Notes: generated from the letters alone by a model not told the origin. A stretch of DNA of 64,000 bases from Butyrivibrio sp. INlla21 (GCF_900116875.1 NZ_FPCC01000004.1:124001-188000), one strand, 5' to 3'; shown: positions 50,837-60,036, numbered from the stretch's first letter. Numbers and translations: made by a program.

Positions 50837-52309
50837 TTAATCCTCCAAAGCACTTTCTATTTCTTTTTCATGCTTAAATATAGTGTTACCATATGAAGTG
50901 TTTTGATGTATCTTGTCTAATGGAATATCGGGACCTCTATTATATCTAGTAGCTACATCTCGAATCATGTTGTCATCCATATCGCATGATGCGACTTCCG
51001 CATAATCTACATTCTTTAAATCTCTTAAATGTGCTGCTGCAACATATGTACTTTTCACTGGATCTTTTAAGTCATTTATTATTTCTTTCTCTTGTTCAGG
51101 GCTTAACTCGTTAGGATCATACCCATACATTTCAGCTACTCTGCGAACTTGCAAACTAAGATTTCCAAAAGATGTTTGTTCTGGTTTCTTTGTAATGGTC
51201 AAACTATCCGTTTCTTCATTACCACTCCAATCATATTTCCTTATACCATAAGCTACATCATCTATCCATAACGGATCTCCACCATACTCATTAAAAACTA
51301 TTCCGGCTAATAATTTTTCGGGTATTTTATATTTTTGTGCTGCATCTTTTATTACGTTACTATATTTCTTTAGATATTCTGTTTTCTTTTTAAACAAAAA
51401 ATCATTTCCTCCAAACGTTTTCCAATAAACAATATCTGCAGTTGTCCATGCAGCATCTCCGAGTTCAATATCCCACTTTGAACTATACTTTTCAACCATA
51501 ACATGACTTATTTCTAACTCGTTTTCTGTATCCTGATTGGCGGGCGTAGAACCAAGACAATACAAAAAATTGTCTTCTTGAGTATTTGAACTTAGCGCAA
51601 CAAGCGAAACAGACTGCTTTTTCATATTGGGCTGATAAACAGTCATGCTACCCAGCGCACCGGCGGTATTATTTATCTTTGTTTTCAGTGCTTCAGCTCT
51701 AGTGATAAAGTCTTTACCGTTTATATAATTGTATGCATCACGATCAAAATCCTCAAGTTTTCTGATACATTCGTCCAGGAATCCACCGTTGTCACAAAAC
51801 GCTTCAAGCACTACATATGGCTTGTTGTAATTGGGGATAGTGGTTATCCCCCACTTGCTGTAATCATTTACAAGCCTGCTCGTACGGCGTTCTATCTCAA
51901 AGCCCTTTGTATCTATTAGCGCATAGTAAACACCAAAATCTTTTTTGATCTTCAGTAACACTTTAGTGCTTATTCTTGCATGAGGAGAGGAGTCTACCAT
52001 TCCCTTGAAGAGTTCCTCTATATCAAAACAGGTCTCTACAAATTCTTTTTTGATTAAAATGTTCTTGGCGTGCAGTTCTCCGCACTGTCCATCCATTATA
52101 AATTTTTTGGAAGCATCTGCCGCATCTCCAACAAATGTTTCATTGTTGCAATATTTTATGTAATTGCCTTCAAGTATGCGAGCCCTGTCCTTGAACCATT
52201 CATAGTCACTATCTAATTGCTCATTGAATGAGCTCATTTTCTCGGCATCGTATTTTATATCTTCTTTATCCCCGTAAACGCTTAACGACTTTTTCTCGTA
52301 GATCAGCAT
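50837..52309 (-). CDS. LXG-type type VII secretion toxin with lysozyme-like C-terminus, 490 aa
   Basis: N-terminal ~210 residues are helical and carry TFVGDAADASKKFI at about 58-71, the pattern of the LXG/WXG secretion domain. The C-terminal part (about 310-480) resembles a lysozyme/lytic-transglycosylase fold: YKIPEKLLAGIVFNEYGGDP with likely catalytic Glu341, TSFGNLSLQVRRVAEMYG (about 379-396, like the SxGxxQ motif), YVAAAHLRDL and DVATRYNRGP (about 451-460, like the RYNxG site). It would cleave peptidoglycan in target cells. Start at 52309 is set by GGAGAGG; it begins two bases after the preceding stop. No signal peptide, as expected for type VII export. Toxin role is inferred from architecture and neighbours. 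Confidence 0.72.
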   Translation of the reverse strand: MLIYEKKSLSVYGDKEDIKYDAEKMSSFNEQLDSDYEWFKDRARILEGNYIKYCNNETFVGDAADASKKFIMDGQCGELHAKNILIKKEFVETCFDIEELFKGMVDSSPHARISTKVLLKIKKDFGVYYALIDTKGFEIERRTSRLVNDYSKWGITTIPNYNKPYVVLEAFCDNGGFLDECIRKLEDFDRDAYNYINGKDFITRAEALKTKINNTAGALGSMTVYQPNMKKQSVSLVALSSNTQEDNFLYCLGSTPANQDTENELEISHVMVEKYSSKWDIELGDAAWTTADIVYWKTFGGNDFLFKKKTEYLKKYSNVIKDAAQKYKIPEKLLAGIVFNEYGGDPLWIDDVAYGIRKYDWSGNEETDSLTITKKPEQTSFGNLSLQVRRVAEMYGYDPNELSPEQEKEIINDLKDPVKSTYVAAAHLRDLKNVDYAEVASCDMDDNMIRDVATRYNRGPDIPLDKIHQNTSYGNTIFKHEKEIESALED

Positions 52310-52310
52310 A

Positions 52311-52682
52311 TCAGTTATCCTCTCCATCCTTTTGCTCAGCGTTATTATTTAATTGTGCTTTAAGCTCTTCCAGTTCATCCTTGCAATGTCTTCTATACTC
52401 CCGAATCCTTTCTTTTGCCTGAGCTATTTCTTCTAAGTGCCTTAATGTGTCAGCTTGTGCGGTATGCACATCAGTGTATGCCTGATGATGAGTTTGCTCT
52501 GCCTCGTTTTCAAGATATCCCCTAAATTCACCGGCTGCTGTCATATCATATATCTTCATAGGTTCCTCAGCACCGTCTCTTATTTCTTGATACAGCTCTT
52601 TTATAATTCCTTCTTCAGTTTCAAGGTCATCAAGGGCATCATCACACCATTGTATCTCTCGCTCCAATTCTCCTATGGTCAT
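52311..52682 (-). CDS. Helical LXG-partner protein (DUF5082/DUF3958-like), 123 aa
   Basis: A nearly all-helical, highly charged protein: ELEREIQWCDDALDDLETEE, then AQADTLRHLEEIAQAKERIR and CKDELEELKAQLNNNAEQ, ideal coiled-coil heptads. It lies directly before the LXG gene and overlaps the preceding gene by four bases (ATGA). Small helical proteins here form a complex with the LXG domain that targets it to the type VII apparatus (Lap proteins). Family name is by position and shape, not by search. Confidence 0.7.
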   Translation of the reverse strand: MTIGELEREIQWCDDALDDLETEEGIIKELYQEIRDGAEEPMKIYDMTAAGEFRGYLENEAEQTHHQAYTDVHTAQADTLRHLEEIAQAKERIREYRRHCKDELEELKAQLNNNAEQKDGEDN

Positions 52683-53005
52683 AATTCGCGCACACCCCCA
52701 TCAGTATTATTTGTTTCATTTACCACAAGGGCTTCACTGGCAGCCTTATCTACCGCAAGCATACTGTCCTTCATTTTTAGAAACCCGCCCGGAAGTGCCT
52801 CTGACGATTCTGACCTATATACTTCATCTGTTTCATGAATTGTTTTTAGAACCTCATGCATACTTCTACCTGCGCTAAAAGTATCAAGATGAGGTGCCTG
52901 ACTCAAAGCATTACAAGGAAATGCACAATCAATGGCTGATCCTCTTATATCCTCGACAATGCCCGAAAAGATATTGGTGTCCATAAAGACGCTTTTATTC
53001 CCCAT
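52679..53005 (-). CDS. Small WXG-like LXG-partner protein (DUF3130/TIGR04197-like), 108 aa
   Basis: First gene of the toxin operon. 108 residues, mostly helical: IFSGIVEDIRGSAIDCAFP, SAGRSMHEVLKTIHETDEVY and LKMKDSMLAVDKAASEA. Such ~100-residue proteins at the head of LXG operons resemble Esx/WXG100 proteins and act as secretion partners. No WxG motif is evident; the family call rests on length, helicity and gene order. AGAGG precedes the ATG, with a promoter about 70 bases upstream. Confidence 0.65.
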   Translation of the reverse strand: MGNKSVFMDTNIFSGIVEDIRGSAIDCAFPCNALSQAPHLDTFSAGRSMHEVLKTIHETDEVYRSESSEALPGGFLKMKDSMLAVDKAASEALVVNETNNTDGGVREL

Positions 53006-53056
53006 AGTATTCCTCTTTCTTCTTCACAACAAGCGCTTAACAATTATTTAATTAAT

Positions 53057-53085
53057 ATGTTATCATGCAAAGTTCTCCTTTTCAA
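53057..53085 (-). promoter_or_regulatory. Promoter of the LXG toxin operon
   Basis: Leftward TTGAAA (53080-53085), a 17-base spacer and TG-A-TAACAT (extended -10, 53057-53062). Start near 53050. The rest of the stretch 53086-53200 is AT-rich and holds nothing else that I can identify. Confidence 0.5.
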
Positions 53086-53198
53086 TTAAAATATACATGA
53101 TTGGGGCAAAGCGATATAAATGAAAGCAAAAATAGTGAAAGCCTAGCTATTTATAGAAAATAATCATCATAACTTTTTTAACAATTATACAGTTGGAG

Positions 53199-53419
53199 AG
53201 GCTAAGGCGCCTTCCACTTCCAAACACTGACGACTCCGCCCTAACTCTGTGCAAAAACAAAATTCGAAAGTTGTTTTCACCGTAATCCATGTCTTTCCGA
53301 AAATGCTCCCAAGGATTTTCGGAAAGATCATGGATTATCGGCTCGTCCAAATACTCGAATTTTGTTTTTGCACAGAGTTAGGGCTAAGTCGTCTGTGTCC
53401 GGAAGCCAAAGGCACCCCC
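53199..53419. repeat. Giant imperfect palindrome (~200 bp) with nested hairpin
   Basis: Outer arms match over about 65 bases: a 30-base exact inverted repeat (53238-53267 against 53355-53384) and, outside it, 36 bases with nine mismatches. Between the arms a second palindrome pairs TAATCCATG-TCTTTCCGAAA (53283-53302) with its complement ending at 53337, with one bulged base. The whole folds as one long hairpin. It lies between the AraC-type regulator and the LXG operon, both leftward. No terminal transposase, duplication or coding capacity was seen. It may be a miniature palindromic mobile element or an extreme terminator. Confidence 0.85.
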
Positions 53420-53424
53420 AACCT

Positions 53425-54192
53425 TTAGTTTAGAAATTCAGATGGAGCTACATCTGTGTAGCGTTTAAAGACGGAGCTAAAGTGCTTGTAGTCGGTAAAA
53501 CCGGTTAGGTCGGAAACCTCGTATACTTTGTATTTGCCGGATTCAAGGAGCTTGATGGCTTGCTGTACGCGGTACTTGTTAAGAAAATCCAGGTAACTGG
53601 TACCGGTGGCCTCTTTGAATTTACGGGAAAGATAGCTGCTTGAAACACCGAGCTGTTCTGAAAACAGCTCTATACTTATCTTGTCTGCGTAGTGCTCCTT
53701 GGTGGCATCAAGTACGTACTTAACGTAGTCGTTGTCTTTATCCTGTTTAATGTAAACCGTATCAAAGTCTGTTGCAGACTTACTTCTCTTGGTAAATTCC
53801 TCGTATTGATGCTCCTTCTCTATCTCAGAGATTATCTTCTCAACATCTTTTTTCAGCTCATCTTCCGATGCAGGCTTCATAAGATATGCTGAGACATCAA
53901 GGTCTATTGCTGCCTTGGCGTATTCAAAGTCCGCATAACTTGTAAGGATGATACTCTTAAAGTCACCTATACCCGTCTTCTTGGCTTCTCGTATCATCTC
54001 GATACCGTCCATGACAGGCATCATGATATCCGCAAGTACGATGTCGGGCTCAAGCTCTTTTATCTTATCAAGCCCCTCTTTTCCGTTGCAGGCTTCTCCC
54101 GCGATTGTGCATCCCATGCCCATCCAGTCCATCGTATATGCAATTCCTTTTCTGATGATATCCTCATCTTCAACGATCAAAACTCTGTACAT
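53425..54192 (-). CDS. AraC-type response regulator, 255 aa
   Basis: Receiver domain (1-120): IVEDE metal site, phosphoacceptor Asp55 in IVLADIMMPVMDG, conserved ILTSYAD and YLMKPAS. A C-terminal AraC double helix-turn-helix (about 155-255): ISIELFSEQLGVSSSYLSRK and LTGFTDYKHFSSVFKRYTDV, ending PSEFLN. Lies 22 bases after its kinase gene. Likely controls the AfuABC-like transporter; the palindrome follows its stop. Confidence 0.93.
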   Translation of the reverse strand: MYRVLIVEDEDIIRKGIAYTMDWMGMGCTIAGEACNGKEGLDKIKELEPDIVLADIMMPVMDGIEMIREAKKTGIGDFKSIILTSYADFEYAKAAIDLDVSAYLMKPASEDELKKDVEKIISEIEKEHQYEEFTKRSKSATDFDTVYIKQDKDNDYVKYVLDATKEHYADKISIELFSEQLGVSSSYLSRKFKEATGTSYLDFLNKYRVQQAIKLLESGKYKVYEVSDLTGFTDYKHFSSVFKRYTDVAPSEFLN

Positions 54193-54214
54193 TGTAAAAC
54201 ACCTCTGTGATCAA

Positions 54215-55891
54215 TCAAATAATCTTCTCCTCGCCTACGCGCTTGGGAACAGTTATCCTTACAAGCGTTCCCTCATTCTTTTTACTCGAAATATCAAGCC
54301 CGAAATCACCGTTATACATAAGGCCGATCCTTCGATGAATGTTGTAAATACCGTAGTGGGATGATGTATTGTTTTCTGCCTTAAGATTGTTCCTGATCTC
54401 CTCAAGAAGCTCCTCATCAATTCCCGCGCCGTCATCCTCACAGATAAATATCAGCTTCTCCTGCATCTGGTAACCTCTGATACTTACCGTCAATTTCTCC
54501 TGGCCGTTAAAACCGTATTTAACGGCATTCTCCAAAAGAGGCTGTATAAGAAGCTTAGGGATCAGGCAATCCATAATATCATCCTGAACCTCTATCGAAT
54601 ACGCAAAACGCTTATTAAATCTGATCTGCAGGATATTCAGGTAATACTGCAAATGATCAAGGTCCTCTTTTACCGTTACCTCTTCTCTTACTTCTTTGAT
54701 ACTGTAGCGCAAAAGCCCTGATAACGATACTATCATCTTATCCGCTGCGGCCGCATCTATTCTTGCCATAAACCTTATATTATCAAGCGTATTAAAAATA
54801 AAGTGCGGATTAAACTGGCTCTCAAGCTGCTTAACCTGCGAAAAAGCAACATTCTCCGCAAGCTCTTTATTCCTTCCTATCTGCTCCTTAAGTCCTTCCA
54901 GCATCTCGTTAAAGTCATCGCCGATTGTCTGAAATTCCTTGCTGCTGTGAATATCAAGATTGACATCTAGCTTACCTTTTTTGACCTCTTCAAAAGCATC
55001 TTCGATTTTTTTGATATCTTTCGTGTATCTTACAGAGCTTATGGCCGTGCTCTTTACAGTGATAAGCGCGATTGCAAGGAAGATCACAGTGATAATGGCA
55101 ATTATCGCCCATATCAAATGTACGCTTCTGTTGACGTCGTTTACGGTATAGACTATAAGTCCCTTTTTAAGCTCAGTTCTGTACGAATAATAGAGATTGC
55201 CGTCAAGCTTAACAAAGCCGACTTCGGAGCTTATCGTATTGTCTATCTGTCCAAACTCATCCTGAAGTCCTCTGGTATTTGCCGTATAGACCCATCCGTG
55301 CTTGTCTGTGATGATAACGTATCTGTTCTGATTACTTATAACGGATGACATTACTTCTTTCGGAATAATGTACACAACCGCAGCCTGCAATCTGCCGCCT
55401 TCATAAATACCTTTTGAAACGCAGAGATTACCGCTGTACAAAGTAACCTTAGTCTGTCCTTTATATGTAGTTATCACATTCCAGATTCCCCAGTTCGAAT
55501 ACTCGGACTGCGTCAGAAATGACGGTACATGATCCTTACTTGAAAAAAGAGCTTCCATCGAAGGCGACATTATAAGTAGATTTCCGATGTCACCATACTC
55601 TGATGTACACTCGTACAATATTCTGAAAACATCGTTCCCCGATACATCATAGTCTTCTTTTTTGATCTCGGAAGCGACCTTATCAACCATGCTGCAATAC
55701 ACATCAAGCTTACCCGCAATCTCTTCGCTTGCCGCTTTGTTTTCCTGTTCATTTGATGATGCCATAAAGGTAAGCCAGGAAAAGACAAACAGTATCAGCG
55801 CAGCCATAACGATCGCAGCGACGGGAACGATAGAAAATCTTATGAAGGTTCTTCTTATGTTTTCCTGAAAGGAGCGCACTTCTTTAGCCAT
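54215..55891 (-). CDS. Sensor histidine kinase (YesM type), 558 aa
   Basis: TM1 at about 19-43, a Cache-like extracellular domain (about 45-255; NQNRYVIITDKHGWVYTANT), TM2 at 259-281, HAMP (about 283-340), and a His_kinase domain with ESQFNPHFIFN (phosphoacceptor His363). The ATPase domain has PLLENAVKYGFNG and FICEDDGAGIDEELL. It overlaps the binding-protein gene by eight bases. Paired with the regulator at 53425; the adjoining anchored binding protein probably supplies ligand input. Confidence 0.93.
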   Translation of the reverse strand: MAKEVRSFQENIRRTFIRFSIVPVAAIVMAALILFVFSWLTFMASSNEQENKAASEEIAGKLDVYCSMVDKVASEIKKEDYDVSGNDVFRILYECTSEYGDIGNLLIMSPSMEALFSSKDHVPSFLTQSEYSNWGIWNVITTYKGQTKVTLYSGNLCVSKGIYEGGRLQAAVVYIIPKEVMSSVISNQNRYVIITDKHGWVYTANTRGLQDEFGQIDNTISSEVGFVKLDGNLYYSYRTELKKGLIVYTVNDVNRSVHLIWAIIAIITVIFLAIALITVKSTAISSVRYTKDIKKIEDAFEEVKKGKLDVNLDIHSSKEFQTIGDDFNEMLEGLKEQIGRNKELAENVAFSQVKQLESQFNPHFIFNTLDNIRFMARIDAAAADKMIVSLSGLLRYSIKEVREEVTVKEDLDHLQYYLNILQIRFNKRFAYSIEVQDDIMDCLIPKLLIQPLLENAVKYGFNGQEKLTVSIRGYQMQEKLIFICEDDGAGIDEELLEEIRNNLKAENNTSSHYGIYNIHRRIGLMYNGDFGLDISSKKNEGTLVRITVPKRVGEEKII

Positions 55892-56906
55892 TGTCGTCCT
55901 CCTTCCGGATCCTGTTAAATTCTTCTATCCACGTATCTTTACTTTCAATAACTTTATTTCTGTCTACGGGAAGATTGTTTATCTTATACCTCGGAACAAC
56001 AAGGATCGATGATTCAACGTCTCTTCTCACAGACCTTCTTCCGAGGTCGCTTGCCATATACTGCTGCGCATCCTTGGATGTCATAAAGTCCGCAAACTTT
56101 TTGGCATTTTCAAGTCTTTTGGAATTCTTGGAAATATAGATTCCATCGGGAGTCATTACAACTCCCTCATTCATATAAACAATACTTACATGCTTATCGC
56201 TTTTAAGCATGGTAACTGCAGCCTCTTCAAAAGTAAGGCCCACCGCATACTTACCGTTGGCAACACCCTGATAAACGACAGAAGAACTCTCAAGAAGATT
56301 ACCGTCAAGCTGCGAAATAAAGCTTTTCACATAATCCCATCCGTTTTCCGGCTCTCCGTCACCCATCGCATAGAGCATATTTACAAGGTGCTCAAAAGAA
56401 GACGATGATCTTCCGGGATCTGCAAACGCTATTTTTCCTTTAAGCGCCGGATTCAAAAGATCCTTATATCCCAATATACTGATATCGCCTATAAGATCGG
56501 TGTTGACCATAAGAACACTCGGCACATCGGAAAAACATGTTACCGTGCCTGCCTCATTGGTAAACGCATACATAAAATCTTTTTTGTTGGGAGTTTCATA
56601 AGAATAGAAATTATCTAAGTAAGGGCCGACCGAAAGAAGAGATCCGCCCCACATAATATCAACATTTTCATCATTAACTATGCTGTCTATCGCTGCGGAC
56701 GTTCCCATACTTTTAAGATCCACGGAAATGTCCGTCTCGTTTTCAAATTCCTGAATAAGAGGAATCATAAACTCTATGGGATGCGGCGAAACGACAACAA
56801 GCTTATCGCCCTCCTCAACCTCATAGCTTCTTCCTCTCCAATCAATATATATGACAAGCGCAGCGATCAAAATAACAACTAAAGCTGCAATACCCCACTT
56901 TTTCAT
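55884..56906 (-). CDS. Membrane-anchored AfuA/PgtC-like binding protein, probable sensor accessory
   Basis: Type 2 binding fold (about 35-320): LVVVSPHPIEFMIPLIQEFE, VDIMWGGSLLSVGPYLDNFY (compare DVWFGGTTDPY in the transporter's protein), and LKGKIAFADPGRSSSSFEHL. Residues 3-22 form an uncleaved anchor with no lipobox Cys. It is co-encoded with a kinase and AraC-type regulator, the order of the Salmonella PgtABC phosphoglycerate-sensing system. Inference: it reports ligand to the kinase. Lies 27 bases after the GGDEF-EAL gene. Confidence 0.85.
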   Translation of the reverse strand: MKKWGIAALVVILIAALVIYIDWRGRSYEVEEGDKLVVVSPHPIEFMIPLIQEFENETDISVDLKSMGTSAAIDSIVNDENVDIMWGGSLLSVGPYLDNFYSYETPNKKDFMYAFTNEAGTVTCFSDVPSVLMVNTDLIGDISILGYKDLLNPALKGKIAFADPGRSSSSFEHLVNMLYAMGDGEPENGWDYVKSFISQLDGNLLESSSVVYQGVANGKYAVGLTFEEAAVTMLKSDKHVSIVYMNEGVVMTPDGIYISKNSKRLENAKKFADFMTSKDAQQYMASDLGRRSVRRDVESSILVVPRYKINNLPVDRNKVIESKDTWIEEFNRIRKEDDNG

Positions 56907-56933
56907 ACACTAAGTTCCTTACCCCAAAGCTGA

Positions 56934-58862
56934 TCATTCCTTTTTAAGCAGCTCGACAAATTGCTCCTTGGAAAGCGGAACAGACAGATAACTGCCAAAA
57001 ATATAATCAGCATAAATATCCTCTATCATATCATAGTATTCCAAAGATTCTACTCCCGTAATAAGAACCTTTTTCCCGAGCTCTTTTATCATCTGTGCTT
57101 TCTTTCCGAGAGTGATGCGGCCTTGCGACATTCCCATCTTTTCAATAAAAGATTTCATGTTAAGGATAACTCCGTCGAATCCCGGAATGTTATCATCCTT
57201 GTCATCGAGATAGCTTATCCTGTAGTCTCCGAGGAATACTCGAATATCACTCTTTTTAAGCTCTTTTTGGGCATAAAGAGCCTTCTCTGCATAGGCATCG
57301 ACAATATTCTGACTTATGTCGACAGCGACACCCGTAACATCGATATTGTACTTCGCAACAAGCCTTGTAATTGCATTAGTCATATCTTCATTGAGGACTT
57401 TCTGTGATAGCGCATGAATAAGCATCAGGTCAAAAGAGCCTGATACAGCCTCTTCAAACTCGCCGTCAAGGAAATCAAAGATGTCCTCGATCATCATCTT
57501 TTGCATAACTTCTTCCAGATTATATTTCTCCGCAACACTTATAAGCTCTTCAAAAGAAACCTCACCTATATCGGTATCCTCAAGAGCGATCAGTGCTTCC
57601 GCACCCTTAAGCTTTCTACCCTCCTTGGAAAAAATGGGTTTGTATTTTACCTTAAAGTGTCTGGTGTTGATGCCTCTTACGATTGCTTTTTCAATATCAA
57701 TCCTTCTCTGAACTTCATCAAGATCATGCCACATGTAGACGTTTCCGTAGTCATTGTCACTGATGGAAGATTCGCCAAGAAGCAAGATGTCCTCTGTGCT
57801 CTTAAACATATCCGGTGAGCTTACGCAAAGGATAACGGGATTCACATATATCTCCTGTTTCTTTACCTTAAAGCTCTTATCGAACCTTGTCTTTATATCA
57901 AATATCAGCTTCTTGACTTCCTTTTCATGCTCCTTGGGACAGATGATGTAGAAACAGGAAATCTCATCGGTATAAACATCGAATTTATCGGCGGCAACAA
58001 ACAGATACTTGGCGATCTCATGCTTAACAAGCTCAAAACAGTCGTATCCTACGATAGTCTGATAGAGCTCGACATTTTCGATTCGAATGCAGATAACATG
58101 GAATTCTTTTTTCAATAAGATATTCTTATCAAGGTCGGTCATAAGTGCATTCCTGTTATAAAGACCCGTGATGGAATCCGCCCTGTCATCGTCTTTTTCC
58201 AGAATGATCATTATTCCCATCAGTCCCACTGCTTCACACAAAAGCTCGCAGTTAAATGCAGGGAACAGCATCTGAACAACGATTCCCACAATGGCGAGTG
58301 CAAGGAAATAGACAAGTGCTATCTTTTTAAGTTTATCTATATTGGTCCAATACATCACAAGCGTAACGATACACAAAATAAAATAGAGCGCACTGATCAC
58401 GTATGCTATATAAACAGCTATTCCTCTGTGAAAAATAAGATCGGAATTTGCATAAAAGGTAAGCTTTGTAAACGGATTGGAAAATACAAGAAGCTCAAGG
58501 ATAGCCACAGGTATGCCGATTATCAAATAAAGCTTTCCGGTAAACAAATGATGAATGCCGCAAACTCTTATAATGTAACAGTAAAAGATCGGCATCATAA
58601 GAAAATGCGTTGAATAATAAATATATTTGGGAAAATAGCACAGAGTTATCCTGATAAAATACGGCGCGGAAGAAATGTAAGAAATAGTTGATACTATTCC
58701 CGTTATCGAATCCAAAAATACTATAAAAAGAAGCGCAATAAGAAGACGGTTCCTAGCATTCTTTTTCTTCCTGATAACAACCATGCATAAAATACTTGTT
58801 AAACTGACTGCCAGAGAAGCTATTACAAAATTAAGGCTTCCCTGTAAATTTCCCTCAAGCAT
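56934..58862 (-). CDS. 7TM protein with degenerate GGDEF and EAL domains, 642 aa
   Basis: Seven hydrophobic helices (about 8-215), then a GGDEF-like domain (about 225-370) and an EAL-like domain (about 390-640). Catalytic motifs are lost: the GGDEF site reads YTDEISCFY; the EAL domain keeps AEAL but lacks the following Arg; the DDFG metal site is GDYR; DxLKID is DGVILN. It cannot be a normal cyclic-di-GMP synthase or phosphodiesterase and is more likely a receptor or scaffold. SITGLYNRNALMTDLD is the retained GGDEF start. Lies 31 bases after a paralogue. Confidence 0.88.
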   Translation of the reverse strand: MLEGNLQGSLNFVIASLAVSLTSILCMVVIRKKKNARNRLLIALLFIVFLDSITGIVSTISYISSAPYFIRITLCYFPKYIYYSTHFLMMPIFYCYIIRVCGIHHLFTGKLYLIIGIPVAILELLVFSNPFTKLTFYANSDLIFHRGIAVYIAYVISALYFILCIVTLVMYWTNIDKLKKIALVYFLALAIVGIVVQMLFPAFNCELLCEAVGLMGIMIILEKDDDRADSITGLYNRNALMTDLDKNILLKKEFHVICIRIENVELYQTIVGYDCFELVKHEIAKYLFVAADKFDVYTDEISCFYIICPKEHEKEVKKLIFDIKTRFDKSFKVKKQEIYVNPVILCVSSPDMFKSTEDILLLGESSISDNDYGNVYMWHDLDEVQRRIDIEKAIVRGINTRHFKVKYKPIFSKEGRKLKGAEALIALEDTDIGEVSFEELISVAEKYNLEEVMQKMMIEDIFDFLDGEFEEAVSGSFDLMLIHALSQKVLNEDMTNAITRLVAKYNIDVTGVAVDISQNIVDAYAEKALYAQKELKKSDIRVFLGDYRISYLDDKDDNIPGFDGVILNMKSFIEKMGMSQGRITLGKKAQMIKELGKKVLITGVESLEYYDMIEDIYADYIFGSYLSVPLSKEQFVELLKKE

Positions 58863-58893
58863 ATTTTTTCCCTTTTTATTCTAAGAAAAAGAT

Positions 58894-60036
58894 CTATAGC
58901 TCATCATAAAAGATCGGGCCGTCTTTTTCGACGTTTTTACCGCTTCCGTGTACCTTAAAGAGCTTATCGATATCACCTATTCCGTCTTCGGTTCCGGCCT
59001 GAACGACTTTCGCATTAAGCGTAGCTATCCTGCCTCCGTAGGTCCAAAATTCTTTAAATCTTCCGTATATTTCTTCGGCCGTTTTCTCGGCTCTTTTTTC
59101 CGAGATCTCAGGACAGACCACAAAGAAGCTGTTTACGCCGACTCTGTATACGTCATACTTTTCACTCAAGGATTTAAGGAACTTAACGACCTCTGTAAGT
59201 ATCTTTTCATAATCCGCGTAAGTAAGCAGTCTTCTTAGTATTTCCTCATTGAGTATGTCTATGAATATGACATCAAAAGGCCTCTTATATTTGAAATAGA
59301 TCATCATGTCATTAATAAGAGCATTCCTGTTATATGCCTTGGTCGTATAATCCCTTCTGTCATCATCGTTTTCAAGGACGACCATCATTCCCATTGCACC
59401 TATTGCCTCACACAACAACTCACAGCTTATATTGGGAAAGACCATCTGTATAAGGGTTCCGATAAGAACGAGGATGTAAAAAAAGATTACCGCGATCTGC
59501 TCCAGTCTCTTTAACAGATCCCAATATAAATAGATAAATACGGCAGACAATATGAAATACAGACCACCTATGATGTAAACAACATAGACGCCCCATTCTC
59601 TTGAATATACTAGATTGTCGTCGATGGTATAGATAAGATGGAACCATGGATTGGAAAGAATCATGAATTCCGAGATCAAAAAAGGTAAATGGACGGCGAC
59701 CACTCTCCAGCCTCTTATCTTGTGCTCCACACCGCATTTGAGCATGGTGTATCTTGCGATGATCGGAGCGATGGCAAAGTGGCTTGAGAAGTAGAGCATC
59801 TCGTTTAGATTGCGAAGAAAAAGCGCAGTCTCGCGTGCCATATCGTAACCGCGTATAATTTCGCCATAGATAGCGGAAAAAGCATCTATGGCGAGAATAA
59901 TAATAAGCGAATTAAATAATCTGTTTCTGAATTTGAGCCTGCTGGGAATTATCAGCTTGTAAATGATGCAAGTAACACTGACAATAAGTGCCGACAGGTT
60001 GTAAGCAATTACACCGAATGTCTGATCACTAAACAT
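58894..60036 (-). CDS. 7TM protein with degenerate GGDEF domain, 380 aa
   Basis: Paralogue of the N-terminal part of the next gene, sharing the seven-helix region (LICKLI/VTCIIYKLIIPSRLKF type start, LLCEAIGAMGMMVVLENDDD just before GGDEF). The GGDEF-like domain (about 230-375) opens TTKAYNRNALINDMM, but the active loop reads YRVGVNSFFVV where RxGGDEFxxx is expected, so it is inactive as a cyclase. No EAL domain. It lies 28 bases after the HDOD gene. Confidence 0.88.
   Translation of the reverse strand: MFSDQTFGVIAYNLSALIVSVTCIIYKLIIPSRLKFRNRLFNSLIIILAIDAFSAIYGEIIRGYDMARETALFLRNLNEMLYFSSHFAIAPIIARYTMLKCGVEHKIRGWRVVAVHLPFLISEFMILSNPWFHLIYTIDDNLVYSREWGVYVVYIIGGLYFILSAVFIYLYWDLLKRLEQIAVIFFYILVLIGTLIQMVFPNISCELLCEAIGAMGMMVVLENDDDRRDYTTKAYNRNALINDMMIYFKYKRPFDVIFIDILNEEILRRLLTYADYEKILTEVVKFLKSLSEKYDVYRVGVNSFFVVCPEISEKRAEKTAEEIYGRFKEFWTYGGRIATLNAKVVQAGTEDGIGDIDKLFKVHGSGKNVEKDGPIFYDEL

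Noticed and set aside
53147-53350. Minus-strand open frame of 67 codons in the palindrome
   Set aside because: It spans the inner hairpin and half of one arm, has no ribosome site, and its sequence is dictated by the inverted repeat.
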